Positions 22,597-33,584 of a stretch of 64,000 bases of DNA are shown here, piece by piece. This stretch comes from Raffaelea ambrosiae. Its lineage: Eukaryota; Ascomycota; Sordariomycetes; Ophiostomatales; Ophiostomataceae. The position numbers and the translations under genes are program-made. The stretch's first letter is position 1, and each line of letters opens with the position of its first letter. Below the pieces are notes generated by a model. It worked only from the letters and a program-made list of their open reading frames with translations. It was not told where the DNA came from and searched no databases. The stretch lies in NCBI GenBank assembly GCA_002778195.1, contig PCDI01000001.1, positions 6,149,338 to 6,213,337 of the forward strand. The letters run 5' to 3'.

Positions 22597-23095
22597 ATGG
22601 CTGAGCAATCGAAGTCATGTAATTACGTTCAAGGTTACTCTAAGTACACCTTGGCTACTCACCTCAGTCGCAAGGCAGGAAGCCTGGCGTTGTTTTGGCA
22701 TCCAGTGATGGAGCGGATGCTCACTTTTACCCTCGCTAACTAGGCATGCCTCTGGACAACAAATTCATCCCGTGCTATTCGCAAGGGTAATCCAGATCTA
22801 AGTCAGCACTTCCGGTGCAGCTCGTCCTCGTATATACTGGTGTGCTGGATTTGACGCCGACAACGGCAAGATCAAGCTTGACGTGGGCAGCTCGGTAGTA
22901 ATTGGGCATGAAGGCCGAGAGTTTCTTTCTGGAGATCAGCTGGCCAGCTGAATGGGGACCAACTTCACGAGAACTGTCTGGCAGCTGGAATCAAAGAAGA
23001 AGAAATGGGCGAAACTCTGGTCGCAAATAAAGAATGGGTGGAGACAGAAGATGTGGTTCGTGGCTTTGCGGGTTGGCACACTCGGATGGAACTCT
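22597..23095 (+). pseudogene. SAM-dependent methyltransferase relic
   Basis: The opening 30 codons (MAEQSKSCNYVQGYSKYTLATHLSRKAGS) are the kind of leader found in fungal UbiE/arsenite-type methyltransferases, where 'YVQGYSxxxLATHxSR' precedes the SAM-binding motif; the frame then stops at TAG 22741. The glycine-rich SAM motif itself is not seen. About 280 bases downstream an open segment with MGETLVANKEWVETEDVV resembles the short C-terminal helix of the same family. I read this as a gene that has lost most of its centre. The alternative is chance resemblance of the second block; the first is the stronger evidence. Confidence 0.4.
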
Positions 23096-23418
23096 AAATC
23101 TTGACTATCCCATGTACTGCGTTTGCTTGTGCTTTCTTACTGGGTGAAAATTGGGGGTGTCCTATTACCAAACGCTCCTTCCCCAAATACGACAGGCACT
23201 GTTCTTTCCTATTTTACCTTTTGCTATTAGTCGTTCTTTCCTAGAACGGAAATATATGCAGATTCTACGCCCACCTCCCTGAATTCTGGAAGCTATAGTT
23301 GAACGAGTTTTCTCGTCAATGTCGGATTTTTTGCTGTATCCTTCTTCAACATCACGTATGTGCTCGCAGTCTGCTCTCTGCCTCACCTTAAGCTCCTCAG
23401 CGCAGCTGTTACGAGCTC

Positions 23419-25353
23419 ATGGCCCAGTCAACGTCTGTTTGGAGGGGCATTAGCCCACCACTCCTCCCAAGCAGTCCCGAGCCTCCCAGCATTACCGACG
23501 AGGGAGCAGGCAGTGGCAGCAACATAACGTCTTCGATTACATCGAAGAAGTTACAATGGAAGCATCCTGCCAAGTTCAACGGCAAAAATTTATCAAGCGG
23601 GCTTGGCTTGAATATCTACGAACTGCCCGGTGCGAACATAGTGCAGGATTGTTCTGCTCAAGAAGACAAAAAAAAACACGAGCCGTCCACAATAAGCAGT
23701 TTGGACAACAAATCACATCTCCCAGATATTGGAACAAAGGTATTTGCAGTATACATACCTTGCTACAACGAGTTTAATTTAACACCAGCTTCAGAGTGCC
23801 TCCGCAACAGACTCCGCCTTTGTCGACCCATACAGCCTTCCCATTTCTCCAACATTGTCACGCGGACGCCAGACAGCAACACCCAGCAAACAGCATAATA
23901 ACCCATCAAACCCCGTAGTCGCGCAGAATGAGAAGTCAACGTCGAATAACACGAGGAAGAGTAACGGTACGCGCCCAAAGCGTTCTAGTTTCAAACAAGT
24001 TGCCAAGAAGTCGTTTCTCGACAGTCCTGGCACCTCGCAGTCGACGGTAAAACCATCAAAATCTAGACGCCAGAACGGAGCTTTGAACGAGAAACAGAAT
24101 GATTCAAAGCAGAGACCTCGCAAAAAATCTGATCAGAACACCCTCATAATGGGGACGCAGAAGGCCTCGGAAGCTACCTCATCCAGGCCACGTCGTAATG
24201 GGCGAGTTTCTATTGCAACTGACTCAGACTCAGGGAACACTGAGAACTCAGAAGACTCCTCTGGGAGAGACAATCTGCCCATTAGAAATATTTCGCCGTC
24301 CTCAAAATCAAATATGGGGGATAATGTCAACGGAACGATTGACGGACAACCTCTATTTGGCAGTGATTATTCTGCCGAGTGCCATAATATGCGAAAGATT
24401 ACGGCGAAAACCAGGGACCCCAAACAGCATCGTGAAAAGATCACACCCATGGTTTTCAGCGGAAGCAGCTTTTCTTCTTCGAACAAGAAACGGGTCAATC
24501 CCGACGACGGCGTGTGGGCAGAGACGAGAGTGAAGAAAAAACAGAGACGCGGTGAGATCGACGCAATGGGAAACCCAACAAACAGTGTTGACTTTGCTGT
24601 TTCGTCACCCATCCATTTTCGACCAACCGCTGTTCATACAGCCGCCAGGGATCTATTTGCGGTGTATCCAGATGAGGCAAATGTCAACACCAATTTCACA
24701 AATAAGCTGCTCAGTACGACCGCTTGCTGCAAGCCTACAGAGGCGCTACTCCTCGCCAATCCGACTCCGGAAGACTCAGCTTTCAAACTATACATGAAAT
24801 CTTCAGACTGTATGCATACAGAAAGCTCGGATACAGTTGCTCAGCAATTGCTGTCCGTCCTTGAATCAGCGACAGTATCAAACGATAGAAGTCATCTCGT
24901 TAAAACCGTTCAGACCCGAAATGGTGTATGGCTAGCGGCTACCGACCCATACAAAGAAATGAGACACGTTTTGGGCTATTTCTGCAAGGCAAGGGCATTG
25001 TTTGTTGTTTCTGATTGACCGTTCAAGAGACGCTGAACTGACGGATGCAGACCATTCTGCGATTTCTCAAGTCGAAAGAGGCGGCCATCAGTGATGTCAC
25101 AGACGAATATTTTCATCGCGGAACATCTCTCAATCTTAAGATGAAGAGCCTGCATGATGGAGAGCGCGGTGAGGCAATCAAAATATCTGAAAACCGTCGA
25201 CTTGTCTCTCTCCGAGTGCTTGACTCAGCCAGCGGTGATATCAAACTATTGGCCCAAAAGCTCAAGGATGTTAGCCTTGCGCCGATTCTTCACAATATTC
25301 TTGGTAGCGGATCTGTTTTTGCGCTGCAAAACCTAGAGGCTTGTGTTATGTGA
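23419..25353 (+). CDS. Hypothetical basic, low-complexity protein
   Basis: 605 aa in three exons: 23419-23739, 23795-24988 and 25051-25353. The first intron (55 bp, GTATTT...TTCAG) joins two overlapping frames; the second is a GC-AG intron. The N-terminal half is rich in Ser, Lys, Arg, Asn and Gln with many short basic clusters (for example KKKQRR near residue 340), suggesting nuclear location and disorder. A folded C-terminal region of about 190 residues starts near VAQQLLSVLESA and contains VWLAATDPYKEMRHVLGYF, TILRFLKSKEAA and VSLAPILHNILG. I do not recognise the family. Conserved-looking C-terminus plus long disordered basic N-terminus would suit a chromatin, meiotic or DNA-repair factor, but that is a guess. 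Confidence 0.6.
24989..25050 (+). other. GC-AG intron in the hypothetical basic protein gene
   Basis: The exon ends TGCAAG and the intron begins GCAAGG and ends GATGCAG, with ACTGAC 13 bases before the AG. It is 62 bp with an in-frame stop, so splicing is needed to reach the last 100 residues. The nearest GT donors leave the downstream exon out of frame. Confidence 0.65.
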
Positions 25354-26303
25354 TATGCTGATTGCCCACCTCTGCGTTATTTGTTTTGCTTTTTATTCAG
25401 ACTGATTGCGAAGGCTTGTTTGCTTGTCAATTTTCGTTAAGTATTTTTACGGGCCAGGATGTCAAGATGCCACTATAACAGCATATTGTCGGGTATCTGT
25501 GCTTCCCTCTTCTGACTTGTTTTCTTTCTTTTTTGTCATTCTATTAGCAAAATGACCTTCCCGGGTTGATGGAACTCTGGTCACCTGTTTTATTCCCAGT
25601 CTTAAAAATTAAAGAGCCGGAAAAGTATGATTCTTATTTGCACAGCAAGGTACAACACGGATGGGAGATAAAAGCAATACAGTATAGCGAGCACCAGGGA
25701 AATTCAGACAAACTTTCCCAATTACTCCAGATGACCACGAGAAAAACGGCTACGTTAGTTATTTCCAGTAATCGGTTATAAATAAAAAATCAAAACGATG
25801 AGAGTGGCCCTGACTAGCTGCCACGAGGCACGAAACGAAAGTCGCGTGGATTCCGCTTTGCACATGAGGGTTATTGAAACTGCAAGTTTTGCAAATTTCA
25901 ATACCAATGAAAATTAAAATAGCTCCAGCGAAGTAAACAATCGTCAAGCCAAATAAAATAATGAAATAGAAATAGAGAATGGGGTTTCGAGAAAACGACC
26001 ATACGACTAAGGCTTTCGATGCACGGCCAGCCGAACTTATGGAAAGAAGCAAACTGGTCTGTCGCTGAGGGATCAAAATTCGACCACTAACATGACACAA
26101 TAGACCACCGAACTTCGCCGGCAGGAGACAAGATACTGTCATCCCATCATTGTGGCTTCTTCATTGCCAGCACATACACGGGCATAACGTGATAGAAGAT
26201 AGCCCAGAGGTAAAGAAAGGGCGTGGCAATGGAGCCCCCCCCCCAAAAAAAATTATAAAGAATCATAAATAGATAAAAAAAAATTACATCTGTATCTTCT
26301 CGA
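25354..26303. other. Intergenic, convergent 3' regions
   Basis: AT-rich sequence between two converging genes, with A/T tracts and a C run at 26236-26245. No supported gene. Confidence 0.55.
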
Positions 26304-27082
26304 TTATCTGCCATCTGGCTGGCCAACTGCACATTGCCCGCGCGCTTCTAATATTTCCCGAATAACTTGTTGTGTAGCTTTGACAATCAATTCATGCTCG
26401 TGGGCGTGTATCCTACCTTCTAGCTCGTGGATACTCTCTCCTTCCCGACAGGGAATCTCGACTGTCATGATCGGTGTGCCACGGTCGACCACGTCAATTA
26501 CAAAATGAATCATGATGCCGGTAACGCCATTCTTCAGTGTGCCAGCCTGGAAATCATCGTAAGCTCTCTGGATGGCATTTGCTCCATCATACATCCCTGG
26601 AATCACATCGTTAATAATCCTCGTGCAAATCACAAGCTGAACGGACCAGAAACCCTACCTGGTAATGCAGGATGAAGGTTGATGATCTTGATTCCAGCTG
26701 CATCCACGGGGCTTAGAAACTTCTTGGTAAACACGTGCATCCAGCCGGCCAGCACGATGAGATTTGGTACAGGAAGACCATTGTCAGGATTCAGAACCTT
26801 CTCGGCGAGAGCTGCGTCGTATTTTTCTCGTGCTGCTTGAAGCTTCTCCGGGTTTGACTCGCCCTTAGTTTGGAATCCGTGAGTAACCATGTTAAAGTAC
26901 TCCCAGGGAATGGAAGCCTTGTTGGCACGCTCAGTAGCAAATGCCTTGCCTCGGTTCACAATCAGCCGGTCTATTTGTGCATTCTGGATGTGCCCTGCTG
27001 CAATGCCATCTACCAGTGCCTGAAAGTTGGATCCATTGCCGCTGGCCATTACCAGAATGTGGCAAGCATTGTTTTCCGCCAT
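26304..27082 (-). CDS. ADE8: Phosphoribosylglycinamide formyltransferase (GAR transformylase)
   Basis: Third step of de novo purine synthesis: transfers formyl from 10-formyl-THF to glycinamide ribonucleotide in the cytosol. Two exons, 26659-27082 and 26304-26596, 238 aa. Visible motifs are ILVMASGNGSNFQAL (phosphate loop), LIVLAGWMHVF, and INLHPALPG with the catalytic His; the 62 bp intron (GTAGGG, branch TTAACG, CCAG) falls just after this and splicing yields ALPGMYDGANAIQRAY. GIMIHFVIDVVDRGTPI holds the catalytic Asp region. The ATG at 27082 gives MAENNACHILVMASG, the usual start; the open frame extends 43 codons further upstream but that part is unlike the family and is probably untranslated. 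Divergent from the SENP-like gene. Confidence 0.93.
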
Positions 27083-27847
27083 GGCGCAATCTAGACGCCA
27101 AAATTTCGGATGGAATTTAGAGTGCAAAATAGGAGATCCAAGCTCCGTGCAGATGCCGCCGGGGTTTTGGAAATGGAGCTGTTGTTCATGAATATGGGTT
27201 TTTTGGTTCAATTTTAAGCTATACTTGATGAGACTGCAAGCAAAACTGAAATACTAGTTTGCCAATGGCCGGTTCGGATTTTGATTGTTCCTCGTACGGC
27301 CAGTAACAGTTGTGGGCCAGCTGCCGCGCAGTCCAGACCACCACCAGGCTATCTTCCTGCCTACCCACTTGCTTTCGGGGTCCCATTAATACTCTTTCCG
27401 GAACGCAAAGGCATACGACTCTCTCCACGGTGTATACTGAAGACAAACGCAAGGTAGAACGAGGCAGGGGCAGAGTTACTAGGTCCATCTGCTCTTGGCT
27501 GACACGTTCTCGACATAGTTACTTCCTTCACACCCCGCATAATTTCCCACTAGACATCTTCTCGTCCCGTCCGATCCGCTCTCACCATAGGACCCCCCTC
27601 TCCATCCTTTTTCGTGGCGACAAGAAAACAGCATCTGCGATCAACCCCATCGAACCCCGGCGATTTTACCCTTCCACTAACGAGCGTGTCCCTGAGCAGC
27701 CTGTAATCGTCGATTACTGCCCGGCACTGTTGTTCGTGACTTCACCTTGTCGCCTGCACGGCCGCGTGACTGGCTGTCTCCATCTACCGCCTTTATCAAC
27801 GGCGGCTACTTGGCACACGGTGCAGTGGCTAGAAGATTACCAAAACC
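27083..27847. promoter_or_regulatory. Intergenic region between ADE8 and the SENP8-like gene
   Basis: 765 bases between two divergent starts. A long plus-strand open frame (27310-27858) covers most of it, but its composition (many Arg, Ser, Pro) and lack of motifs suggest a C/T-rich 5' untranslated region rather than a protein. Confidence 0.5.
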
Positions 27848-29085
27848 ATGCCGTTTAGACAACGTCTTGTGCGCCACCTGGGCGAGACTGTAAGCATGCC
27901 TACCCCCGCTGCAGAATGGAAGAATTTGGCCAGGAGGGTGGTGTGGCGTACATGCTGTGGCAGCTAGGAGGAGGCCGTCAGCTGTTACTTTGCCGGCTTC
28001 TTTTCAAGTGATTCGCGGCTCTGCAAAAACTGTACGCCAAAGCAATGGTTGGAAATCAACTCCCGGAGAACAATGTCGCATCGACTACGACTCTTCGAGC
28101 TAACTACGCTTCCCTCTCCAGTTGTCGCCCGAGCAGAAATATCTTTCTTGTGAGAACCCCTTACCTGCTTTCTGGACAAGCAGGCTCAACTAACGACATT
28201 GGCCCCATACAGATTATGATGTCACATGTATAGTTTTCAATCCTCTACCCGCACTCTGAACATCCATTGACCATAAAATATCAGTGACGTATGAAGACAT
28301 CCGGGCGCTGAGAAATGACTGGCTCACCGACAATGTACGGTGCCTCTTCTTCCGTGTCAATAGAAGAATATGTGCTAACAAAACCCAGAATATATCTTTC
28401 TGGGAAGAGTATGACCACTGGACTTGCCAGCGTTCCTTGGGCCTGATTGCTATCTTCATGCCTCCCAAGTGCTAACAAGCCTGGCACTTACAGGTACTTA
28501 GAACGAGAAGTGCTACCGAAATATCCGCAGGCGCGGATAGCTCTGCTACGGCCCTCTTTCAGCCTGTTGCTGATGAACGAGAGAACAGAAGCCGCCAGGA
28601 GGCAATTGCCTGACTTTCGACATGTCACACACATCTTCATACCAATCACCGACGTCAAGGATTTGAGTAAGCCAGAGGGTGGCACCCACTGGTCTTTGCT
28701 ACTTGTTTCCACCATTGACGGGGTTGCCTTTCATTACGACTCTCTTGGATCCGTCAATGTCCCCGAGGCACGGGCAGCCACGTTGCGGTTGGCAATTCTT
28801 CTCAATATCGATTTTCGGTTCCGCAACATTGAAGACACACCTCAACAAGAGAACGGAAATGATTGTGGCGTGTTCGTCTGCGTGCTAATGCGCTTCCTTT
28901 TGGTGAAGAGGCTGCTGAACGCACATGCGCGTGAAAAAGTGTCGATGGGGGTGGGAGGGAAAATGATCGATGCAAACGGCGGCCGCAAGGAAATGCTCAA
29001 GATTATCGAGAGCCTTCGGAGGGAAGGCGAGCGACGCCGCAGTACGTCTCCGTTTCACAAAAAGGAAGTCCCACGCATCGAGTGA
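27848..29085 (+). CDS. Ulp/SENP8-type cysteine protease (deneddylase/desumoylase)
   Basis: C48-family protease that removes NEDD8 or SUMO from proteins; fungal proteins of this size are usually SENP8/Nep-like. Predicted 248 aa in six exons: 27848-27889, 28122-28149, 28213-28227, 28285-28334, 28389-28408 and 28494-29085. All junction phases agree, and the joined start reads YLSYYDVTLTYEDIRALRNDWLTDNNISFWEEYL, as in family members. Catalytic residues: His in GGTHWSLLL, Asp in FHYDSLG, Gln in QQENGNDCG and Cys in the same motif. The tail KVSMGVGGKMIDANGGRKEML is typical of filamentous fungi. Introns have CTAAC-type branch sites (for example before 28122 and 28494). The first intron is long (232 bp) and the MPFRQRLVRHLGET first exon is the least certain part. 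Confidence 0.85.
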
Positions 29086-29475
29086 ACCGGTGTTTCATGA
29101 TGTCGAGTGGGATCCCTTGATGCGAAAGAGCGACCAACAATTGTAGCACAGAGCGCCGGCGTTTCTATGGTGCCATGTTAGTGATATTTGCTTTGCTTCT
29201 GCTTTTATACGTTTATCATGTATGCCTTACCACGTTCTGCAGTCGCGTAGTTCTGGCAGGGAGGAATGGCGACAACTTACGACTGCTCACGAATAAGAAC
29301 TGAAGAAATAAACACATTTTGTCTCTAGTTATACGCCGGTATAATTGATAATAATATGACGTAACCCGCCCCGGCCGTTTAAACGCTCCTGAAGTGTAAC
29401 AACCGAAACAATGAGCAGCCGCCCTCCGTGGTATATTGCACGCATAAACACTCTCTTCTCTCCGAAATCCATGGT
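29086..29475. other. Intergenic, convergent 3' regions
   Basis: Short 3' regions of the SENP8-like and SLX9 genes; no other feature seen. Confidence 0.55.
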
Positions 29476-30232
29476 TTACTGTTTATGGCTAGACGTCCTT
29501 TCGTGGGTCTCTTGAGAATTACCATCTGCAAAGGCGGGATTTTGCTCCATCGTGGCTGAGATGAACTCGCGCAGCAGGGCGAATCGGTTGGCCGTGGCTA
29601 CCTTTGTTGTTGCTTGGGGCTGACAATCCGGGGGTTGAGGATCATTCCTGAGCTTCTCTTCCGAGCCCAGTCCACTGTCCACTCTACCTAAAAACTGGCC
29701 CTCACTTGTGAGCGCGAGTTGTGCAAGGTTGCTACCGAATCGCCGCATCTCTGCTTTGACTAGTGTCTCTTTCCGCTTGAGAACTCCCGGTCGGCTGCGA
29801 AGACTCGCTCGCGCTCGTCGTTGTTTTGCATCGAGTATCCCTTCGGTTTTTGCGTTGGCTATCTCACCCATAATTTCCGGCAAGGCGGCAGCCAGAGATT
29901 CCAGTGTCAATGAACGTTTCTTGGATGGCCGGCGACGTTTCTGCACCTTGGAGCTTCTGCCGGTGGCCTGTAGCAGGTCCTGGCGGCGCTCTTCAACCTG
30001 GGCGCGAAAAGCGGACCTGCGAATGAGTTTTTTGTCCCGTTTTGACTGGAGGAAAGCATCGGTAACGGCATTGTCGTGGCGATGGACTTTTCGGGGCAGG
30101 GTAGGGTCGGCCAAACGAGCGAGAGCCTTTGCCCGATGGCTCATCTGGGGACTTCTTGGAGGGGCAGTGGGCGCCTATGTAAACCGGGTTAGAACAATCT
30201 ACAGAGGAAAGTTGAATAGGAGTTTTTACCAT
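29476..30232 (-). CDS. SLX9: Ribosome biogenesis protein SLX9
   Basis: Nucleolar factor for 18S rRNA processing and export of the small ribosomal subunit. The main exon (29476-30174) plus a start exon consisting only of ATG (30230-30232) gives 233 aa. The 55 bp intron between them has GTAAAA, CTAAC and ATAG; splicing gives MAPTAPPRSPQMSHRAKAL. The family pattern is visible: basic N-terminus, KKLIRRSAFRAQVEERRQDLL, the central LESLAAALPEIMGEI, then KQRRARASLRSRPGVLKRKETLVKAEMRRF and a C-terminal block ending ALLREFISATMEQNPAF. If the intron were not used, translation could begin at the internal Met of MSHRAKAL (30144). Divergent from UBA4. Confidence 0.85.
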
Positions 30233-30483
30233 TGTGATACTTCTTCAGTGGAGAGAAGCGACGTTGGGTTTGAGGCGGTAAATGATTTGTAGTAACATTT
30301 GCCCGAACTTCTTCATTTTTCTCCGCGGCGGTGGAGTTTTATTTATTTAATTATTTTTGGGTTGGCTAAATTTTTTTTTTTGGCCAGCCGGCTACCCCAA
30401 GATAAATAGGCTAGCTAACTTAGCTACGACATACCGTGGGATTTGCCCTCTTATCAACCAATGTCTAGCCAAGCAGTTCGGGA
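30233..30483. promoter_or_regulatory. Compact divergent promoter, SLX9 and UBA4
   Basis: Only 251 bases separate the two start codons. It contains T/A-rich runs at 30335-30380 and no open frame of note. Both products act in translation-related pathways (ribosome assembly and tRNA thiolation), so shared control is plausible but not shown. Confidence 0.5.
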
Positions 30484-32021
30484 ATGGATCCAGCACAACG
30501 CGACCGGCCAGCTACAGAAGAGCTGCGCCAACAAATTGCTGCTACAGAGGCAGAGCTGCATAGATTGAAAACACAGCTGGCCGATGCAGAGAATCAGGAA
30601 CAGACTCGCAATACAGAAGTCCACTGGAAGTGGCCCTTGCAGGAGATTGAATACGAACGATATGCGCGACAGCTTATCCTGCCCAGTATTGGAACTCAAG
30701 GTAGGTCGCAACATTTCGTGATGCTGCACCACACGCTGCTAACAGTATAGGCCAACTCCTATTAAACTCCTCTTCCGTTCTTATCATCGGGGCCGGAGGC
30801 TTGGGCTGTCCCGCTGCCGCCTACCTGGCCGGCGCTGGCGTTGGCCACATTGGGGTTGTGGATGGCGACACTGTTGAAACCTCCAACTTACACAGACAAA
30901 TCGGGCATTCTACTGAGAGAGTAGGGTCATCCAAAGCCCGAAGCTTGGTGGTCTATCTGCGCAGTCTGAATAACCTCCCCACATACACGGCGCACGAAGA
31001 AGCGTTCACGCCGTCGAATGCACTTGGGATAGTCAACAGTTACAGTGTCGTGTTGGACTGCACCGATCACCCAGCCGTCCGGTACCTGATATCAGATGCC
31101 TGTATTATTGCCGGGAAGCCACTGGTATCAGCTGCCGCTTTGCGTACGGATGGTCAGCTGGCCATACTCAATTGGCCTGTTGGGGTCGGCCCATGCTATC
31201 GTTGTGTTTTCCCTCGGCCTCCACCACAGGCCACTCAGGTTTCTTGTGCAGAGGGCGGTATTCTGGGGCCTGTAGTGGGAGTTATGGGTGTTCTACAGGC
31301 TCTAGAGACCATACGGGTCATTACTTCTCAAACCACTGATAGTGTGTCTCGTGAACACCCTCCACAGACACATTCGAGTCTCTTATTGTTTTCCGCAGCC
31401 GGTGGTGGCGGACAGCTGATGGCACCAAATTTTCGAGCAGTCCGCCTACGTGGCCGTCGACCGGATTGCTTTTCGTGTTCAGGAGAATCCTCTTTGCAGA
31501 AACTGCACGAAGCAAGTGAAGGTCATAGTGGCGATGGGTGGCCAGATTACGTCCAGTTTTGTAGTAGCGACACAGGACTGGGAGAGGCGTCTCTGAGGAG
31601 GGACGAGAGAATTTCCGCACAAGGTTTCGCCAACATTATTAGCGAAAGCATCCCACACTGGCTTATCGATGTAAGAGAGAAGGAATTTTACAGCATGGGG
31701 AGCATTGACGGTTCTGTAAATATACCGTTTTCGAAGATTCAATCTGCTCTGTCTCGACCGGCGAAGAAGCACGTGGCAGAAGAAGCGGTGCGCAAAGGAA
31801 GCGAAGAACCTTCGCAGGCAGCAGATTGGCTGCCAAAAGCTATTGCTAATGACAAGGCGCCAATATATCTAATCTGTCGTGTCGGGAATGATTCACAAAT
31901 CGCCACCCGGTGCCTGAAGGACATGGGTATTTCAAACCATGGAAAACGCTTGATTGCAGACATTGAGGGTGGCATTTCAGCCTGGAAAAGAGACGTCGAT
32001 AGAACAATACCATTTGTATAG
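30484..32021 (+). CDS. UBA4: UBA4 adenylyltransferase/sulfurtransferase (MOCS3-type)
   Basis: Activates the ubiquitin-like sulfur carrier Urm1 (and, in moulds, MoaD-type carriers) by adenylation and then thiocarboxylation, for tRNA wobble-uridine thiolation and urmylation. Exons 30484-30700 and 30751-32021 encode 495 aa; the 50 bp intron ends CTAACAGTATAG. The N-terminal coiled segment is followed by the E1-like domain: IIGAGGLGCP (ATP loop), VVDGDTVETSNLHRQ, VVLDCTDHPAVRY, zinc cysteines in CYRCVFP and CFSC, and the conserved Cys region SCAEGGILGPVVGVMG. The C-terminal rhodanese domain has WLIDVREKEFY and the active-site loop CRVGNDSQ. Full length, no disruption. Confidence 0.95.
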
Positions 32022-32346
32022 TACATGTATAGAGTGGATAATAATGAAGAGCATTCTCATAAGAGGAGTTTGGTTTATTTATTGTGGCAGATATCATGGC
32101 GGTCGTCATGGGCTGGCGTGGGGATTGTTCCAGTACGGGGGGGAGAAAACCAAACGTGGAAAAAAAGAAAAGGAAAGAAAGGAACCTAATAGAAGAGTTG
32201 TCTTACACATTCGGGTGAGAAATGAACGAGCCCATGCCGCAAACACAAAGATGAGTGAAATCGATTTATATGCTGTTAGCAACGAGCGTCTCCATGCCCT
32301 GCGTTCACCCCGCCGAGTTGTTTCACTGGTAACCGTAACACCCCGC
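32022..32346. other. Intergenic, convergent 3' regions
   Basis: 3' ends of UBA4 and PAM17. Nothing else supported. Confidence 0.55.
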
Positions 32347-33220
32347 CTACACGAAAGTCGTCCGCTTCTTGTTAAAAGCCCGCTGGTCCTTCAACCACTG
32401 CCTGTATCCGGCCACACTCGAGATTTTCTCGCCGTAGAAGTCGGGCACCGGATTCCCTGCCGACGACGCAGACGGGTCAACCCGGTTTTTCTTGATCCGT
32501 GCAAAAAACTCTGCTTCTTTCTGGATGATGTCAGTATTCCAAGAGGGCAAAGCGCAAAGTGGTACTACCTACCGCAGTCATCTGCACTTTGTATGGCCGT
32601 TTCCACGCATAGAACACCATATTTCCGATGCTTGGGCCGAAAAGCCAGCCCAAAGCCGTGAACCCGAACGTCATCAAGCCCAAAGCAAATATCGGGTCGC
32701 CTGGGACCATTGCCATTGCGGGTTCGGCGATGCCTGTGCTTAGCAGCAAGCCACCTGTAAGAGCACCCGTCAACGAGCCCACAAAGCTGAATGTGACTTG
32801 AATGCGCCGTCGCGTCTTTCGTAGGTTGAAGAAGGTGTTCCAGTCGAGAAGAGGGAGGTCTGAATTTGCCGCCTGCTGTGTAGCAGCAGCAGCTGCAGAG
32901 GCCGCATCCTGCTGGGCTGGAGTAAGAGGGGCAGCAGGCCGCGCTAAGACGGTTGTAGAGGAGATTTCCCGGCGAGATGATGGACGGTTCGAAGCCACTG
33001 GAGACAGTTTGCGCTTCAGGCAGTTGCGGGATGGTCGGTAGGATGAGGACAGCGACCGGTATTGTGTAGTCAGCGAAGAGGGTTGTTGGGGGCCAGCAGA
33101 TCCGTGATGTGGGCAGGTGCCCGCTCGCCGAAGAAGCCCTGCAACTGGCTGAGGCAGGCTTCCGCGATTGACGGCGGATAGACCCGGCCGAAACATGGTG
33201 CTTGTTGTCGGGGTCAGCAT
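32347..33220 (-). CDS. PAM17: Presequence translocase-associated motor subunit PAM17, mitochondrial
   Basis: Inner-membrane component of the TIM23 import motor. Exons 32573-33220 and 32347-32520 encode 273 aa; the 52 bp intron (GTAGGT...CCAG) joins KVQMTA to KEAEFFARIKKNR. The N-terminus is long, Arg/Ser-rich and almost free of acidic residues, as expected for a matrix-targeting presequence. The conserved part runs from LDWNTFFNLRKTRRRI through two membrane helices (FVGSLTGALTGGLLL and FALGLMTFGFTALGWLFGP) to the C-terminal VAGYRQWLKDQRAFNKK. Two candidate ATGs, 33220 and 33196, differ by eight residues within the presequence. Confidence 0.93.
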
Positions 33221-33584
33221 GCTGGCATGGTGTTATGGCTCCTTCAACTTGTTGTGCTGCAATTCGGCCTTTAACGTCGTCGAGGTTGTCTTTGGCAGTG
33301 TCACGCATCAGTAGTTCGGGGCGGAAATTTGTTAAAGCGAAGGAAAAGCGGAGAATTGAGAAATATTGTATTGATTCATAATAAGGCTACATGTATATAT
33401 CGGGGCTTTAACCCATCATGAACAACTACACCGCACCCGTGCTCGACATTAACTACTCGTGGACGAGAGAGTTGTAAAGAAGGAAACGGCGCCATTGCAG
33501 ACAACGACGGAGTCCAGAAATGCAACGATACTCTCCAAACCCAGAACGTTAACTATCTGCCAAATTTACACACCGAAGGCCCGA

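Noticed and set aside
23419..25353. Assignment of the basic protein to a named recombination or kinetochore factor
   Set aside because: Only general features (basic disordered region plus folded tail) support this; no diagnostic motif.
27310..27858. 182-codon plus-strand open frame upstream of the SENP8-like gene
   Set aside because: Composition and lack of motifs suggest untranslated leader; the first ATG of the protease exon fits better.
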